A DNA stretch of 64,000 nucleotides, from positions 1,407,451-1,471,450 of the forward strand of contig NZ_CP100355.1 of assembly GCF_024204665.1 (NCBI RefSeq), given 5' to 3'. The translations under genes were made by a program, and so were the position numbers. Numbering within the stretch: the first letter of the stretch is position 1; each line of letters begins with the position of its first letter. This document shows positions 25,332 to 33,198 of the stretch, piece after piece. Below the pieces are notes generated by a model. It made no database searches. It was not told where the DNA came from and saw only the letters and a program-made list of their open reading frames with translations. Source of the DNA: Natronosalvus rutilus. GTDB taxonomy: Archaea > Halobacteriota > Halobacteria > Halobacteriales > Natrialbaceae.

Positions 25332-26834
25332 TCAGTACGTCTGGCTGTCGCTCGTTTCGTTCCCCGCGGCGTCCGTCACAGTTACCCGGACGCTGTCGGG
25401 ACTGTCGCGGGTTCGCAGGTCGTCCTCGCCCGAGACGCTCGAGCCGCTGACGCTCGTGGTCTGGCTGTCGAGCACGCTGGTGCCCGAGAGGAGTTCCGTC
25501 GTCACGCTCGCGAGGTCGCCGTCGGCGTCCGAGGCGGACCAGGTAACGCTGGCGCGCGACCAGGGGCCGTTCGATTTGGTGGAGGTAGTGAACTGGTCGA
25601 TTGCGGGTGCGGTGTCACCATCACCGCCGTCGCCGCCGTCTCCGCCATCGCCGCCATCGAGTCCGAGCGAGTTCGCGACGTTCAGCCGACCCGCGCCCTG
25701 CTCGTTGCTGGCCAGGCCGACGTCCTCGGCGCCGTCCGTCAGTAACTGGCGGACGTTCGCGGGGTCTTTGCCGGCACCGATCAGGCTCGCGGCCGCGCCG
25801 GCGACGTGCGGGCAGGCCATCGAGGTCCCGGAGAACTGGGCGTAGTCGCTGCGCGGAATCGACGAGAGGGTATCGACACCGGGAGCGGCGATGTCGACTT
25901 CCGGTCCGGTCGAGGAGAAGTCCGCGAGGTCGTCGTTGGAATCGGTCGCGGAGACGGCGATGACCTCGTTGTACGCGGCCGGGTAGCCCACGCAGTCGGA
26001 ACAGGGGCCGTCGTTTCCGGCCGCCGCGACGATGACCTTCCCCTGCTGGTCGGCGTACTGACAGGCGTCGCGGACGACGCTCGAGTCGCTGCCGCCGAGG
26101 CTCATGCTCAACACGTCAATCTGGCTCTGGTCGGCGGCCCACTCGATACCCGCGGCGATACTGTCGTACGAGCCACCGCCCGAACAGTCCAGCACCTTGA
26201 CCGCGTGCAGGGTGGCGTCCGGGGCGACGCCGATGACGCCCAGCCCGTTGTCGGCCGCGGCGGCCGTCCCCGCGCAGTGGCTCCCGTGATCGTTGTCGTC
26301 GTCCCAGACCTCGAGACACTCGCTGATGCCGTTGCCGCCGCCGAAGGGACCGTCGCCACAGCCGGTGTCGCACTCCGCGTCGCCCGCGGCCCAACCCTCG
26401 CCGAGATTTTCCGAGAGCGTCTCGTGCTGGGCGTCGATGCCCGTGTCGATGATCGCGATGTTGGCGCCGGCGCCGGTCTCGCCGTTGTCGACCGCCACGT
26501 CGGCGTCTACCAGGTCGATGCCGTACGGTGTCGTCTGCTCGAGGGCGTGCATCCGGCCGTTTTGCTCGACGTAGCGAACGTTTGGATTGTTCTCGAGGGC
26601 GTCGACCGCCTGCTTGGAGAATCGTCCCGAGAGTGCTTTGCCGACGTCGCCGAACTCGAGTTCGAGCCGGACACTGTTAGCTCGCTCGCTGGCGACCTCG
26701 AATCCGCTGTTGGCTCGTAGTCCGACGACGTACTCGTCGCCCCGTCCGGACGCCTGTCCGGCCAGTGCCGTCGCGGCGACTCCAGCTCCGACTCCGTGCA
26801 GCAGCGTTCGTCGTGAGATGTGTTCCCGTGACAT
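25332..26834 (-). CDS. Halolysin-like secreted subtilase with C-terminal extension
   Basis: A 500-residue extracellular serine protease. A Tat signal (SRRTLLHGVGAGVAATALAG, 7-26) leads to an I9-type propeptide (about 33-97) and a peptidase S8 domain (about 100-390) with Asp130 (IIDTGID), His183 (DHGSHCAGT), Asn274 (AAGND) and Ser338 (GTSMACPH). A GGD-repeat linker (392-408) joins a roughly 100-residue C-terminal beta domain of the kind halolysins use for substrate or surface binding. It has nine cysteines, several in an insertion before His183. A TATA-like TTTATATG (minus strand, 26872-26879) lies about 41 nt upstream. Confidence 0.9.
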   Translation of the reverse strand: MSREHISRRTLLHGVGAGVAATALAGQASGRGDEYVVGLRANSGFEVASERANSVRLELEFGDVGKALSGRFSKQAVDALENNPNVRYVEQNGRMHALEQTTPYGIDLVDADVAVDNGETGAGANIAIIDTGIDAQHETLSENLGEGWAAGDAECDTGCGDGPFGGGNGISECLEVWDDDNDHGSHCAGTAAAADNGLGVIGVAPDATLHAVKVLDCSGGGSYDSIAAGIEWAADQSQIDVLSMSLGGSDSSVVRDACQYADQQGKVIVAAAGNDGPCSDCVGYPAAYNEVIAVSATDSNDDLADFSSTGPEVDIAAPGVDTLSSIPRSDYAQFSGTSMACPHVAGAAASLIGAGKDPANVRQLLTDGAEDVGLASNEQGAGRLNVANSLGLDGGDGGDGGDGGDGDTAPAIDQFTTSTKSNGPWSRASVTWSASDADGDLASVTTELLSGTSVLDSQTTSVSGSSVSGEDDLRTRDSPDSVRVTVTDAAGNETSDSQTY

Positions 26835-27042
26835 GGTATTATCAACCACGACCACACTCTCCATACTTTACCATATAAACGTTCTTATGATACTCCGAAA
26901 AATGAATTCTACTTGACAGGAGAATAACAATTAGGTGGATTGCAACAAGCTGGTATTGCTGTTACTAAATCGGGGAGGACCGTGAGGTCGCGAGACAGCG
27001 TCTGACGTAAGAACTATACTCCAGCGCGGGACCATTGACGCT

Positions 27043-27399
27043 ATGGGATTAATGAGCAAGATCCTCGGCAGCGGGCAGACGCGCACCGCCGACGAGTACG
27101 TCGACCTCAACCTCGACGACGTCACGCCGTCGACCGGGGACGCCGGAATGTCCGTCCACATCGCCGAAATCGGGGGGCAAGTTGACGCCATCGACATCAA
27201 GGACGCCGTCTACGACGGCGACATCGTCATCGCGGACATCACCCGCCTGCGCACCAAGGACAGCACGACCGAACACATCGTCGACGAACTCCGACAGGTC
27301 GCCCGCGAGGTCGACGGCGACATCGTCCAGAAGGGTGACGACCAGCTCATCATCACCCCGACCGGGATTCGGATCGGCCGGGAGAAACTGGGTCGATAA
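27043..27399 (+). CDS. sepF: Cell division protein SepF (archaeal)
   Basis: A 118-residue DUF552 protein. Archaeal SepF tethers FtsZ to the membrane at the division site. The N-terminal MGLMSKILGS is the amphipathic membrane-targeting helix, followed by an acidic linker. The core (about 38-115; MSVHIAEIGG, DGDIVIADITR and GDIVQKGDDQLIITPTG) matches haloarchaeal SepF closely. A TATA-like CTATAC is 27 nt upstream of the ATG. Confidence 0.93.
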   Translation: MGLMSKILGSGQTRTADEYVDLNLDDVTPSTGDAGMSVHIAEIGGQVDAIDIKDAVYDGDIVIADITRLRTKDSTTEHIVDELRQVAREVDGDIVQKGDDQLIITPTGIRIGREKLGR

Positions 27400-27707
27400 G
27401 GTTTCTGGTACGTTTCGCTTCTCGAGCGCTCGAGCATCATCGAGTATGGCATTTGCTACATACTAACTAGCAGCGATGGTGAACACGTTCGGGCGCTTCA
27501 CAGTTCGTTACTGGTAACTCCAATCAACTCAGGACCTGCACCCTTTCGACCGAAGACCCCGAATCTGGAGGTCTCAGCTCTGTTGGTTCCCGCTGAAGCG
27601 TGCGTTACGTTCCTGATCGGGGACCTGTTGTTTGCGGCTGGAATGTGATTGTGACCCTCGTAACCCGACTGTTGCCCGTTTCCTCGGCCACATTCGTAGA
27701 TAAGTCG
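27400..27707. other. Intergenic region, nothing definite
   Basis: About 300 bp downstream of sepF. A 62-codon minus-strand frame at 27574-27762 overlaps the small CxC gene out of frame, has poor composition and no recognisable similarity. It is treated as spurious. Confidence 0.4.
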
Positions 27708-27836
27708 TCAGTCGGATTCTCGTTTCTGTGCTAAATGCTCCCACACTTCGGTACACCCGCACCCATCAGCAACGTCCGCTAAGTGTTGATCGTCTCGTTC
27801 GTCCTCGGCCAGGGTTTCGTCGTCCGTATCTGTCAT
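27708..27836 (-). CDS. 42-residue CGCG-motif small protein
   Basis: From the ATG at 27836 to TGA at 27708 the frame encodes a 42-residue acidic protein with DVADGCGCTEVWEHL in its second half. I recall very similar very small proteins annotated as hypothetical in other haloarchaea, with the DGCGCTE core conserved. The cysteine pair may bind metal as a dimer. It is divergent from the sugar-nucleotide operon, and one of the two TrmB-like operators ends 2 nt before its start codon. Confidence 0.6.
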   Translation of the reverse strand: MTDTDDETLAEDERDDQHLADVADGCGCTEVWEHLAQKRESD

Positions 27837-27838
27837 GG

Positions 27839-27855
27839 TACTCAGTTTCTGAGTA
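27839..27855. promoter_or_regulatory. TrmB-type operator site A
   Basis: TACTCAG-TTT-CTGAGTA is a perfect 17-bp inverted repeat matching TACT-N8-GAGTA. It lies directly before the start of the 42-residue protein gene (minus strand). Confidence 0.6.
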
Positions 27856-27915
27856 ACTCAATTCTCCACGAGGTCTTAGTACTTTCCCTCGGTCTCGCAG
27901 GCGATGGCAGAAGCA

Positions 27916-27923
27916 TTATATGG
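27916..27923 (+). promoter_or_regulatory. TATA box of the sugar-nucleotide operon
   Basis: TTATATGG is centred about 28 nt upstream of the ATG at 27948, predicting a leaderless transcript. Confidence 0.65.
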
Positions 27924-27927
27924 TAGA

Positions 27928-27944
27928 TACTCAAATTATGAGTA
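27928..27944. promoter_or_regulatory. TrmB-type operator site B
   Basis: TACTCA-AATTA-TGAGTA is a 17-bp inverted repeat matching TACT-N8-GAGTA. It fills the space between TATA box and start codon of the 27948 gene, a position expected to block initiation when occupied. Confidence 0.65.
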
Positions 27945-27947
27945 ACT

Positions 27948-29117
27948 ATGTCGATACTGGTTACGGGCGGCGACGGATATCTCGGCTGGCCTACCGCATT
28001 GCGCATCGCATCGCGAACCGACGACCGCGTGGTCCTGGTCGATAACTTCGCGAGGAGAGAGTGGGTAGAGTCCGTCGGGTCGACGACAGCGGTACCGATC
28101 GCGGATATCGATGCGCGACTGGAGGCGGCCGAAGAAGCGCTCGGTCTCGAGAACCTCTCCTTCGTCGAGGGTGATTTGACCGACAGAGCATTCGTCGACC
28201 AGCTGCTCTCGGTTCACGAACCCGAGACGATCGTCCATACCGCCGCACAACCGTCCGCGCCATATTCGCAGATCAACGGTGAGCGGGCAAACTACACGCA
28301 GCACAACAACATGCAGGCGACGCGGAATCTGCTCTGGGGGCTGCACGAAGCCGGGCTTTCGGACACCCACTTCATCGAAACGACGACGACCGGCGTCTAC
28401 GGGGCGCCCAGGTTCCCGATTCCGGAGGGCGGGGCGACGATGGAAAACCAGGGCGAGCGAGACGACGTCCCGTTCCCGGCGATGGCCGGTAGCTGGTACC
28501 ACCTGACGAAATCGCACGACGCAGCCAACATGCGCCTCGCACACAAGCAGTTCGACATTCCAATTTCGGACGTGCGAACGGCGATCACGTACGGTACCGA
28601 AACCAAAGAGACTGCAGCACACCCCGACCTGGCGACCCGGTTCGACTTCGATTACTACTTCGGGGTCGTTACCCACCGATTCTGTGCACAGGCCGTCGCT
28701 GGCTATCCGATGACCGTGTACGGGAAAGGCGAACAGCGAAAGCCGTTCATCGCCCTCGAGGACGCGGCCGAAGGGTTGGCGCGTCTCGCCCTCGAGGAGA
28801 CCAACCACGACGGCCTCGCGGTCTACAATCAGGTAACTCGAGCGATCAGTATCGTCGAGATCGCAGAAACCATCGCCTCCGTCGCCCACGAGTTCGATCT
28901 CGACGTCGACGTCGAACACTTCGAAAACCCGCGCGAGGAGGACGAGACGCACAAAATGGAGATCGAACACGACCGCTACGCGGACCTGATCGACGGCCAG
29001 TCGACGACGTTCGAGGACGGCGTCAGACAGATTCTCGGAACGTTGGTCGATCACGAACGGACGGTCACGTCCCACGAAGATCGGTTCCTCCCCGGCGTCC
29101 TGACGTCTGATGACTGA
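27948..29117 (+). CDS. UDP-sulfoquinovose synthase-like NAD-dependent sugar-nucleotide enzyme (SQD1/Agl3 family)
   Basis: A 389-residue extended SDR enzyme. It shares the diagnostic SQD1/Agl3 signatures: GGDGYLGWPTAL (7-18), VDNFARR (31-37), QPSAPYS (101-107), a Thr-rich strand (145-148) and YHLTK (184-188; catalytic Tyr/Lys). Relatives add sulfite to UDP-glucose to make UDP-sulfoquinovose, used for sulfolipid or, in Sulfolobus, S-layer glycan. It heads an operon with two more SDR genes and should supply a modified sugar donor for surface glycan. The exact product is inferred. Confidence 0.82.
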   Translation: MSILVTGGDGYLGWPTALRIASRTDDRVVLVDNFARREWVESVGSTTAVPIADIDARLEAAEEALGLENLSFVEGDLTDRAFVDQLLSVHEPETIVHTAAQPSAPYSQINGERANYTQHNNMQATRNLLWGLHEAGLSDTHFIETTTTGVYGAPRFPIPEGGATMENQGERDDVPFPAMAGSWYHLTKSHDAANMRLAHKQFDIPISDVRTAITYGTETKETAAHPDLATRFDFDYYFGVVTHRFCAQAVAGYPMTVYGKGEQRKPFIALEDAAEGLARLALEETNHDGLAVYNQVTRAISIVEIAETIASVAHEFDLDVDVEHFENPREEDETHKMEIEHDRYADLIDGQSTTFEDGVRQILGTLVDHERTVTSHEDRFLPGVLTSDD

Positions 29118-30060
29118 TCTGCACGTCCTCGTGACGGGCGGCTGTGGGTACATCGGGAGCGAACTCGTTTCGCTCCTCCTCGAGGAGGAAGCCGTGGGGA
29201 CCGTCAGCGTCCTGGATTCGCTGACGACTGGCTCCCCGTCGAACCTCGCCGGGCGCATCGATGACGTTCAGTTTCGACGCGGCGACGTCCGCGAGTACGG
29301 TGACGTCGAGAACGCGATGCGCGACGTCGATCGCGTAATCCATCTCGCGGCAATTACCGGTGCAGCGTCGACGCACGACCGCCGCGAGGAGACGTTCGCG
29401 GTCAACTACCTCGGAACGGAGAACGTACTCACGGCTGCCGGGAAGTTCGACGTCGAACACGTCGTCTTCGCCTCGTCGTGTAACAACTACGGGCGTACCG
29501 CGAGCACCGACATCGACGAAACGACCGACCAGGACCCGCTCAATCCGTACGCGGAGTCCAAGGTCGAGTCCGAGGCGTTGCTTCGCAAGGCAATCGACGA
29601 GTACGGGTTCGACGGGACGGCACTCCGAATGAGCACGAACTACGGCTGGTCGCCGGGTGTTCGTTTCAACCTGGTCATCAACCACTTCGTGTTCCGAGCG
29701 CTCACCGACCGACCACTTACCGTCTACGGTGACGGGAGTAACTGGCGCCCGTTTATTCACGTGAAAGATGCCGCGAGAGCCTACGCACACGCCGCGCTGG
29801 ACCCGAACTCGTGGCCACAACTGGTCTACAACGTGGGGGCGAACGACCAGAACTACCAGATCGCCACTATCGCGGAGCTCGTTCGAGACGAACTCGATCG
29901 GGAACTCGATATCACGTACCTCGAGGACGAGCACCCGGGGCCGTCGTATCACGTGAGCTTCGACCGGTTATCGGAAACCGGCTTCGAGTCGGAATGGACT
30001 GTACGAGAGGGAATTTCGGATCTGGCGGACCGGCTACAACGATCACATCCGAGGCAATGA
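29110..30060 (+). CDS. NAD-dependent sugar-nucleotide epimerase/dehydratase
   Basis: A 316-residue extended SDR. It has the Rossmann motif GGCGYIG (10-16), the active-site strand VVFASSCNNYG and catalytic NPYAESK. RPFIHVKDAARAYAHA is typical of GalE/RmlB relatives. It overlaps the upstream gene by 8 nt and is 4 nt from the next, so it is cotranscribed. Whether it epimerises, dehydrates or reduces a nucleotide sugar cannot be told. Confidence 0.85.
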   Translation: MTDLHVLVTGGCGYIGSELVSLLLEEEAVGTVSVLDSLTTGSPSNLAGRIDDVQFRRGDVREYGDVENAMRDVDRVIHLAAITGAASTHDRREETFAVNYLGTENVLTAAGKFDVEHVVFASSCNNYGRTASTDIDETTDQDPLNPYAESKVESEALLRKAIDEYGFDGTALRMSTNYGWSPGVRFNLVINHFVFRALTDRPLTVYGDGSNWRPFIHVKDAARAYAHAALDPNSWPQLVYNVGANDQNYQIATIAELVRDELDRELDITYLEDEHPGPSYHVSFDRLSETGFESEWTVREGISDLADRLQRSHPRQ

Positions 30061-30064
30061 TACT

Positions 30065-31072
30065 ATGACGAATCAACGATCATCTATGCGAGACGACACG
30101 AACGAACCACCGACGATTGCCGTCACCGGTGCAGCCGGATTCATCGGCAGCCGCGTCCTTCATCTGCTGGAACAAACACACCCCGAGTGGTCCGTTCACG
30201 CGATCGATAACCAGTACCGGGGCCAGGTTTCTGCAGTCGGCTCGGTCGACATCGAACACGTCGACATTCGAGACCGTCACCGTCTGGAATCGGCACTCGA
30301 CGGAGCGGACATCGTGCTCCACCTAGCTGCGGTCAGTGGGGTCGACGACTGCGATACCAATCGCGACCTCGCCTACGACGTCAACGTCACCGGAACGAAC
30401 GACGTCGCGTGGTTCTGTCGAAAAAACGGAGCCGCGCTCGTCTTCCCGTTTAGCATGGCCGTTCTCGGCGACCCCGACACGTTCCCGATTACGGCGGACG
30501 ACCCACGGAACCCGCTCAACTGGTACGGCCGAACCAAGCTCCTCGGAGAACGCGCGATCGACACGCTGGCCGACGGCGCGTTTCCGGCCCACCTGTTCCT
30601 CAAGTCGAACCTCTATGGCGATCACGTGGTCGACGGCACGGTCGTCTCGAAACCGACGGTGATCAACTTCTTCGTCGACCGAGCCACGTCGAACGAGCCG
30701 TTGACGGTGTACGAACCGGGCACCCAGTCGAGAAACTTCGTTCACGTCAAAGACGTTGCCAGGGCGTACATCCACAGCTGCGAACGACTGCTCGAGCAAC
30801 TTGAGGCGGGCGATACCGGGACCGAGATTTACGAGATAGCCGGTACCGAGGATCCCTCCGTGATGACGGTCGCGGAAACTGTCCAGGCGATCGCCCGGGA
30901 GGAACTGAACGTCGACGTCGACGTCGAACTCGTCGAAAACCCCCGAAGCGGCGAAACGATGGTCGAAAGTTTCACCGTCGACACGTCGAAAGCAGACGAA
31001 CATCTGGGATGGTCACCACGACACACTATCGAAGAATCGGTTCGAGAGCTCCTGCAGCGAGCAGAGCATTGA
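30065..31072 (+). CDS. NAD-dependent sugar-nucleotide epimerase/dehydratase
   Basis: A 335-residue extended SDR, third of the run. It has GAAGFIG (22-28), the active-site serine in FPFSMAVLGDP and Tyr/Lys in NWYGRTK. SRNFVHVKDVARAYIHS follows. Two starts are possible (30065 or 30086). The former is kept because it lies 4 nt after the previous stop. It is distinct in sequence from the two upstream SDRs, so the operon may carry successive steps of one pathway. Confidence 0.83.
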   Translation: MTNQRSSMRDDTNEPPTIAVTGAAGFIGSRVLHLLEQTHPEWSVHAIDNQYRGQVSAVGSVDIEHVDIRDRHRLESALDGADIVLHLAAVSGVDDCDTNRDLAYDVNVTGTNDVAWFCRKNGAALVFPFSMAVLGDPDTFPITADDPRNPLNWYGRTKLLGERAIDTLADGAFPAHLFLKSNLYGDHVVDGTVVSKPTVINFFVDRATSNEPLTVYEPGTQSRNFVHVKDVARAYIHSCERLLEQLEAGDTGTEIYEIAGTEDPSVMTVAETVQAIAREELNVDVDVELVENPRSGETMVESFTVDTSKADEHLGWSPRHTIEESVRELLQRAEH

Positions 31073-31151
31073 GTTGTCGACCCCAGTTCAGAATCGCTCG
31101 AGGATAATACACGGTTTTACGGTTTCACAGTCCAATCGTGGGGTATCTGCT

Positions 31152-32003
31152 ATGGGGACCGAGCCAACCGATTTGCTACAGGAACTAGAATTAAAAGAGT
31201 ACGAGGCGACGGCACTCGAGCATCTCTTGAGCGCCGGGCGGACGACTGCACCGGACATCGCCAAGGCGACGGGCATTCCCAAGGCTCGCGTGTACGGCGT
31301 TCTCGAATCGCTCGCGAATTACGGGTTCATCAAGGTGATTCCTGGCCGGCCGAAGCAGTATCAACCGAAATCCCCAGAAACCGTTCTCGAGCGGGCGAAG
31401 GAGAATCGCCGACAGGAGTACGAAGACTACTGTACCGAGCTCGATTCCATCGAGTCGACGTTTCTGGAGACGTTCGAGCCCCTGTACGAGCAAGCGAACG
31501 AAGACGTAACGCCGACGTCGGAACTCTTTCACGTCGTCGACGTCGGCGACCCGAGCGAGACGGAGACGCGTCAGCTCTACCAGAACGCGGCCGAAACCGT
31601 CTACGTGATTACAAACAGCTTCGCTTACTTCGAGGACATCGAAACGACGGTCGAAACCGCGCTCGAGCGAGGACTCGAGGTTTCGGTGTTGTTCCTCGAT
31701 CCCCGTAAGCTTCCGCCGGAGAAGGCAGCGGTACAGGCGGATATCGTCGAGCGAATTGCCTCCGAGTATCCTGCCATCCGATATCGATTCAGCGAGGAGG
31801 TACTGCCCTGGCGCGGTACCTTCATCGATCCGAGTATGGACTACGATTCGGGCAAGGCGATTTTTCTGGTCGAGGAGACCGACATTCCCAACCACCGGCG
31901 GCAGGCCGCAATTACGGAGAACGGGTCGTTCGTCGCAGGTATGAAGCGGTATTTCGATTTGATCTGGAGCTACGAGAGTCTCGAGTCGCGGCCATCTATT
32001 TGA
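31152..32003 (+). CDS. TrmB-family transcriptional regulator
   Basis: A 283-residue regulator. The N-terminal winged helix (about 5-75) reads LELKEYEATALEHLLSAGRTTAPDIAKATGIPKARVYGVLESL, a classic TrmB-family HTH. A short coiled-coil (about 85-115) follows, then a C-terminal domain with AETVYVITNSF and VSVLFLDPRKLPP, which resembles TrmB/PLD-like effector regions. It starts 79 nt after the SDR operon and may bind the TACT-N8-GAGTA sites at its head. The ATG at 31152 is preferred over a TTG at 31074. The sugar or other ligand is unknown. Confidence 0.88.
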   Translation: MGTEPTDLLQELELKEYEATALEHLLSAGRTTAPDIAKATGIPKARVYGVLESLANYGFIKVIPGRPKQYQPKSPETVLERAKENRRQEYEDYCTELDSIESTFLETFEPLYEQANEDVTPTSELFHVVDVGDPSETETRQLYQNAAETVYVITNSFAYFEDIETTVETALERGLEVSVLFLDPRKLPPEKAAVQADIVERIASEYPAIRYRFSEEVLPWRGTFIDPSMDYDSGKAIFLVEETDIPNHRRQAAITENGSFVAGMKRYFDLIWSYESLESRPSI

Positions 32004-32073
32004 ACGATTACAAATCTTACCCGAAGCCACTGGACCGCGAGATATTTAGCCAAGTCTTCAGCATACTCAAACG

Positions 32074-33198
32074 ATGCGTATCCTCTATCTCACCGAGGAG
32101 CCTATTTCTTTCTCCGATGCGATGGTACGAGGTGGGGCGATACACGTCCGAAATGTCGTTTCAGGACTTCGAAAGGGAGGACACGACGTTTATCTTCTCG
32201 ACTGGAACTCCGAACCGGAACGTTCGTTTCAGGATTCGGTCGATCCTCGGACCCGATTCGTCGAAGGGCCTCTCAGAACGCTCATTCGAGCGATTCGAAT
32301 CGGACGGGGGCGTGCCATCGACGTCATCATCTCGAAGACCCGGAAAACGTATCTTCCGGGACTGCTCGCGGCACGGAATCTCGGCGTACCTCACGTCGTC
32401 CACGTCGGCTCGAGCCTCGATCCGCCGGTGGAGAGCCTCTTCAGACGGCTGGATTTAGCGTCTTTCAAAGTGCGGCTTCGTACACCTCACGATGGATACT
32501 TCGTGGTCTGTGACCACATCGGTTCCCAGCTCCAATCGTACGGTGTCAACGGCGGCCGTATCTTCAATATACGTAACGCAGTCGACGTAGATAGATTCAA
32601 CCCGGAATCAGCGCCGATTCCACTTTCTAGCCGGTTCGAACGCCTGGTTAGCGGTTCTGAAAGCGACCTCCGTTTGGGCTACGTTGGTGGACTCCAGCCG
32701 TACAAAGGCCTCGCTGACCTCGCCACCGCCCTCGAGTCGGCCGATGCCGACTGCGACCTGATCGTTGCCGGTGATGGCCCGGAACGAACACACCTCGAGC
32801 AGATTTTCGGAGAAACGGCCACGTTCCTCGGGTCGGTGCCATACGAGCAGATTCCCTCACTGTATCACGAGTTCGACGCGTTCGTTCTTCCCTCCCATAC
32901 TGAGGGGCTTCCGCGAGTAATCCTCGAGGCGCAGGCGACGGCAACGCCAGTCGTGGCTACTCGAGTTGGCGGGGTCCCGGAAATCGTTCAGGACGGCGAG
33001 ACGGGGCTGCTCTGTGATTCCCATCGACCGGACCAACTGACGACGGCGATTGATCGCCTCGCAACGAACGAACGCGACCGTGAGCGCCTCGGCGAGAACG
33101 GTCGAACGGCCGTCGAAGAGGGGTTCTCCTGGGACGAGTTGTATGATAGATATGAACGTGCTCTTCGACAGGTAATTGGGTGGTCAGATGAGCGATAG
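32074..33198 (+). CDS. GT4-family glycosyltransferase
   Basis: A 374-residue GT-B enzyme. The N-terminal domain carries MVRGGAIHVRNVVSGLRKGGHDV, and the C-terminal domain has LGYVGGLQPYKG, VAGDGPER and the donor-binding EGLPRVILEA. It probably transfers a nucleotide-activated sugar to a lipid-linked glycan on the cytoplasmic face. A TATA-like ATATTTAG sits about 27 nt before the ATG. It overlaps the flippase gene by 11 nt. Confidence 0.88.
   Translation: MRILYLTEEPISFSDAMVRGGAIHVRNVVSGLRKGGHDVYLLDWNSEPERSFQDSVDPRTRFVEGPLRTLIRAIRIGRGRAIDVIISKTRKTYLPGLLAARNLGVPHVVHVGSSLDPPVESLFRRLDLASFKVRLRTPHDGYFVVCDHIGSQLQSYGVNGGRIFNIRNAVDVDRFNPESAPIPLSSRFERLVSGSESDLRLGYVGGLQPYKGLADLATALESADADCDLIVAGDGPERTHLEQIFGETATFLGSVPYEQIPSLYHEFDAFVLPSHTEGLPRVILEAQATATPVVATRVGGVPEIVQDGETGLLCDSHRPDQLTTAIDRLATNERDRERLGENGRTAVEEGFSWDELYDRYERALRQVIGWSDER

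Noticed and set aside
27574-27762. 62-codon minus-strand ORF
   Set aside because: Overlaps the better-supported 42-residue CGC gene out of frame and is Arg/Ser-rich as typical shadows are.
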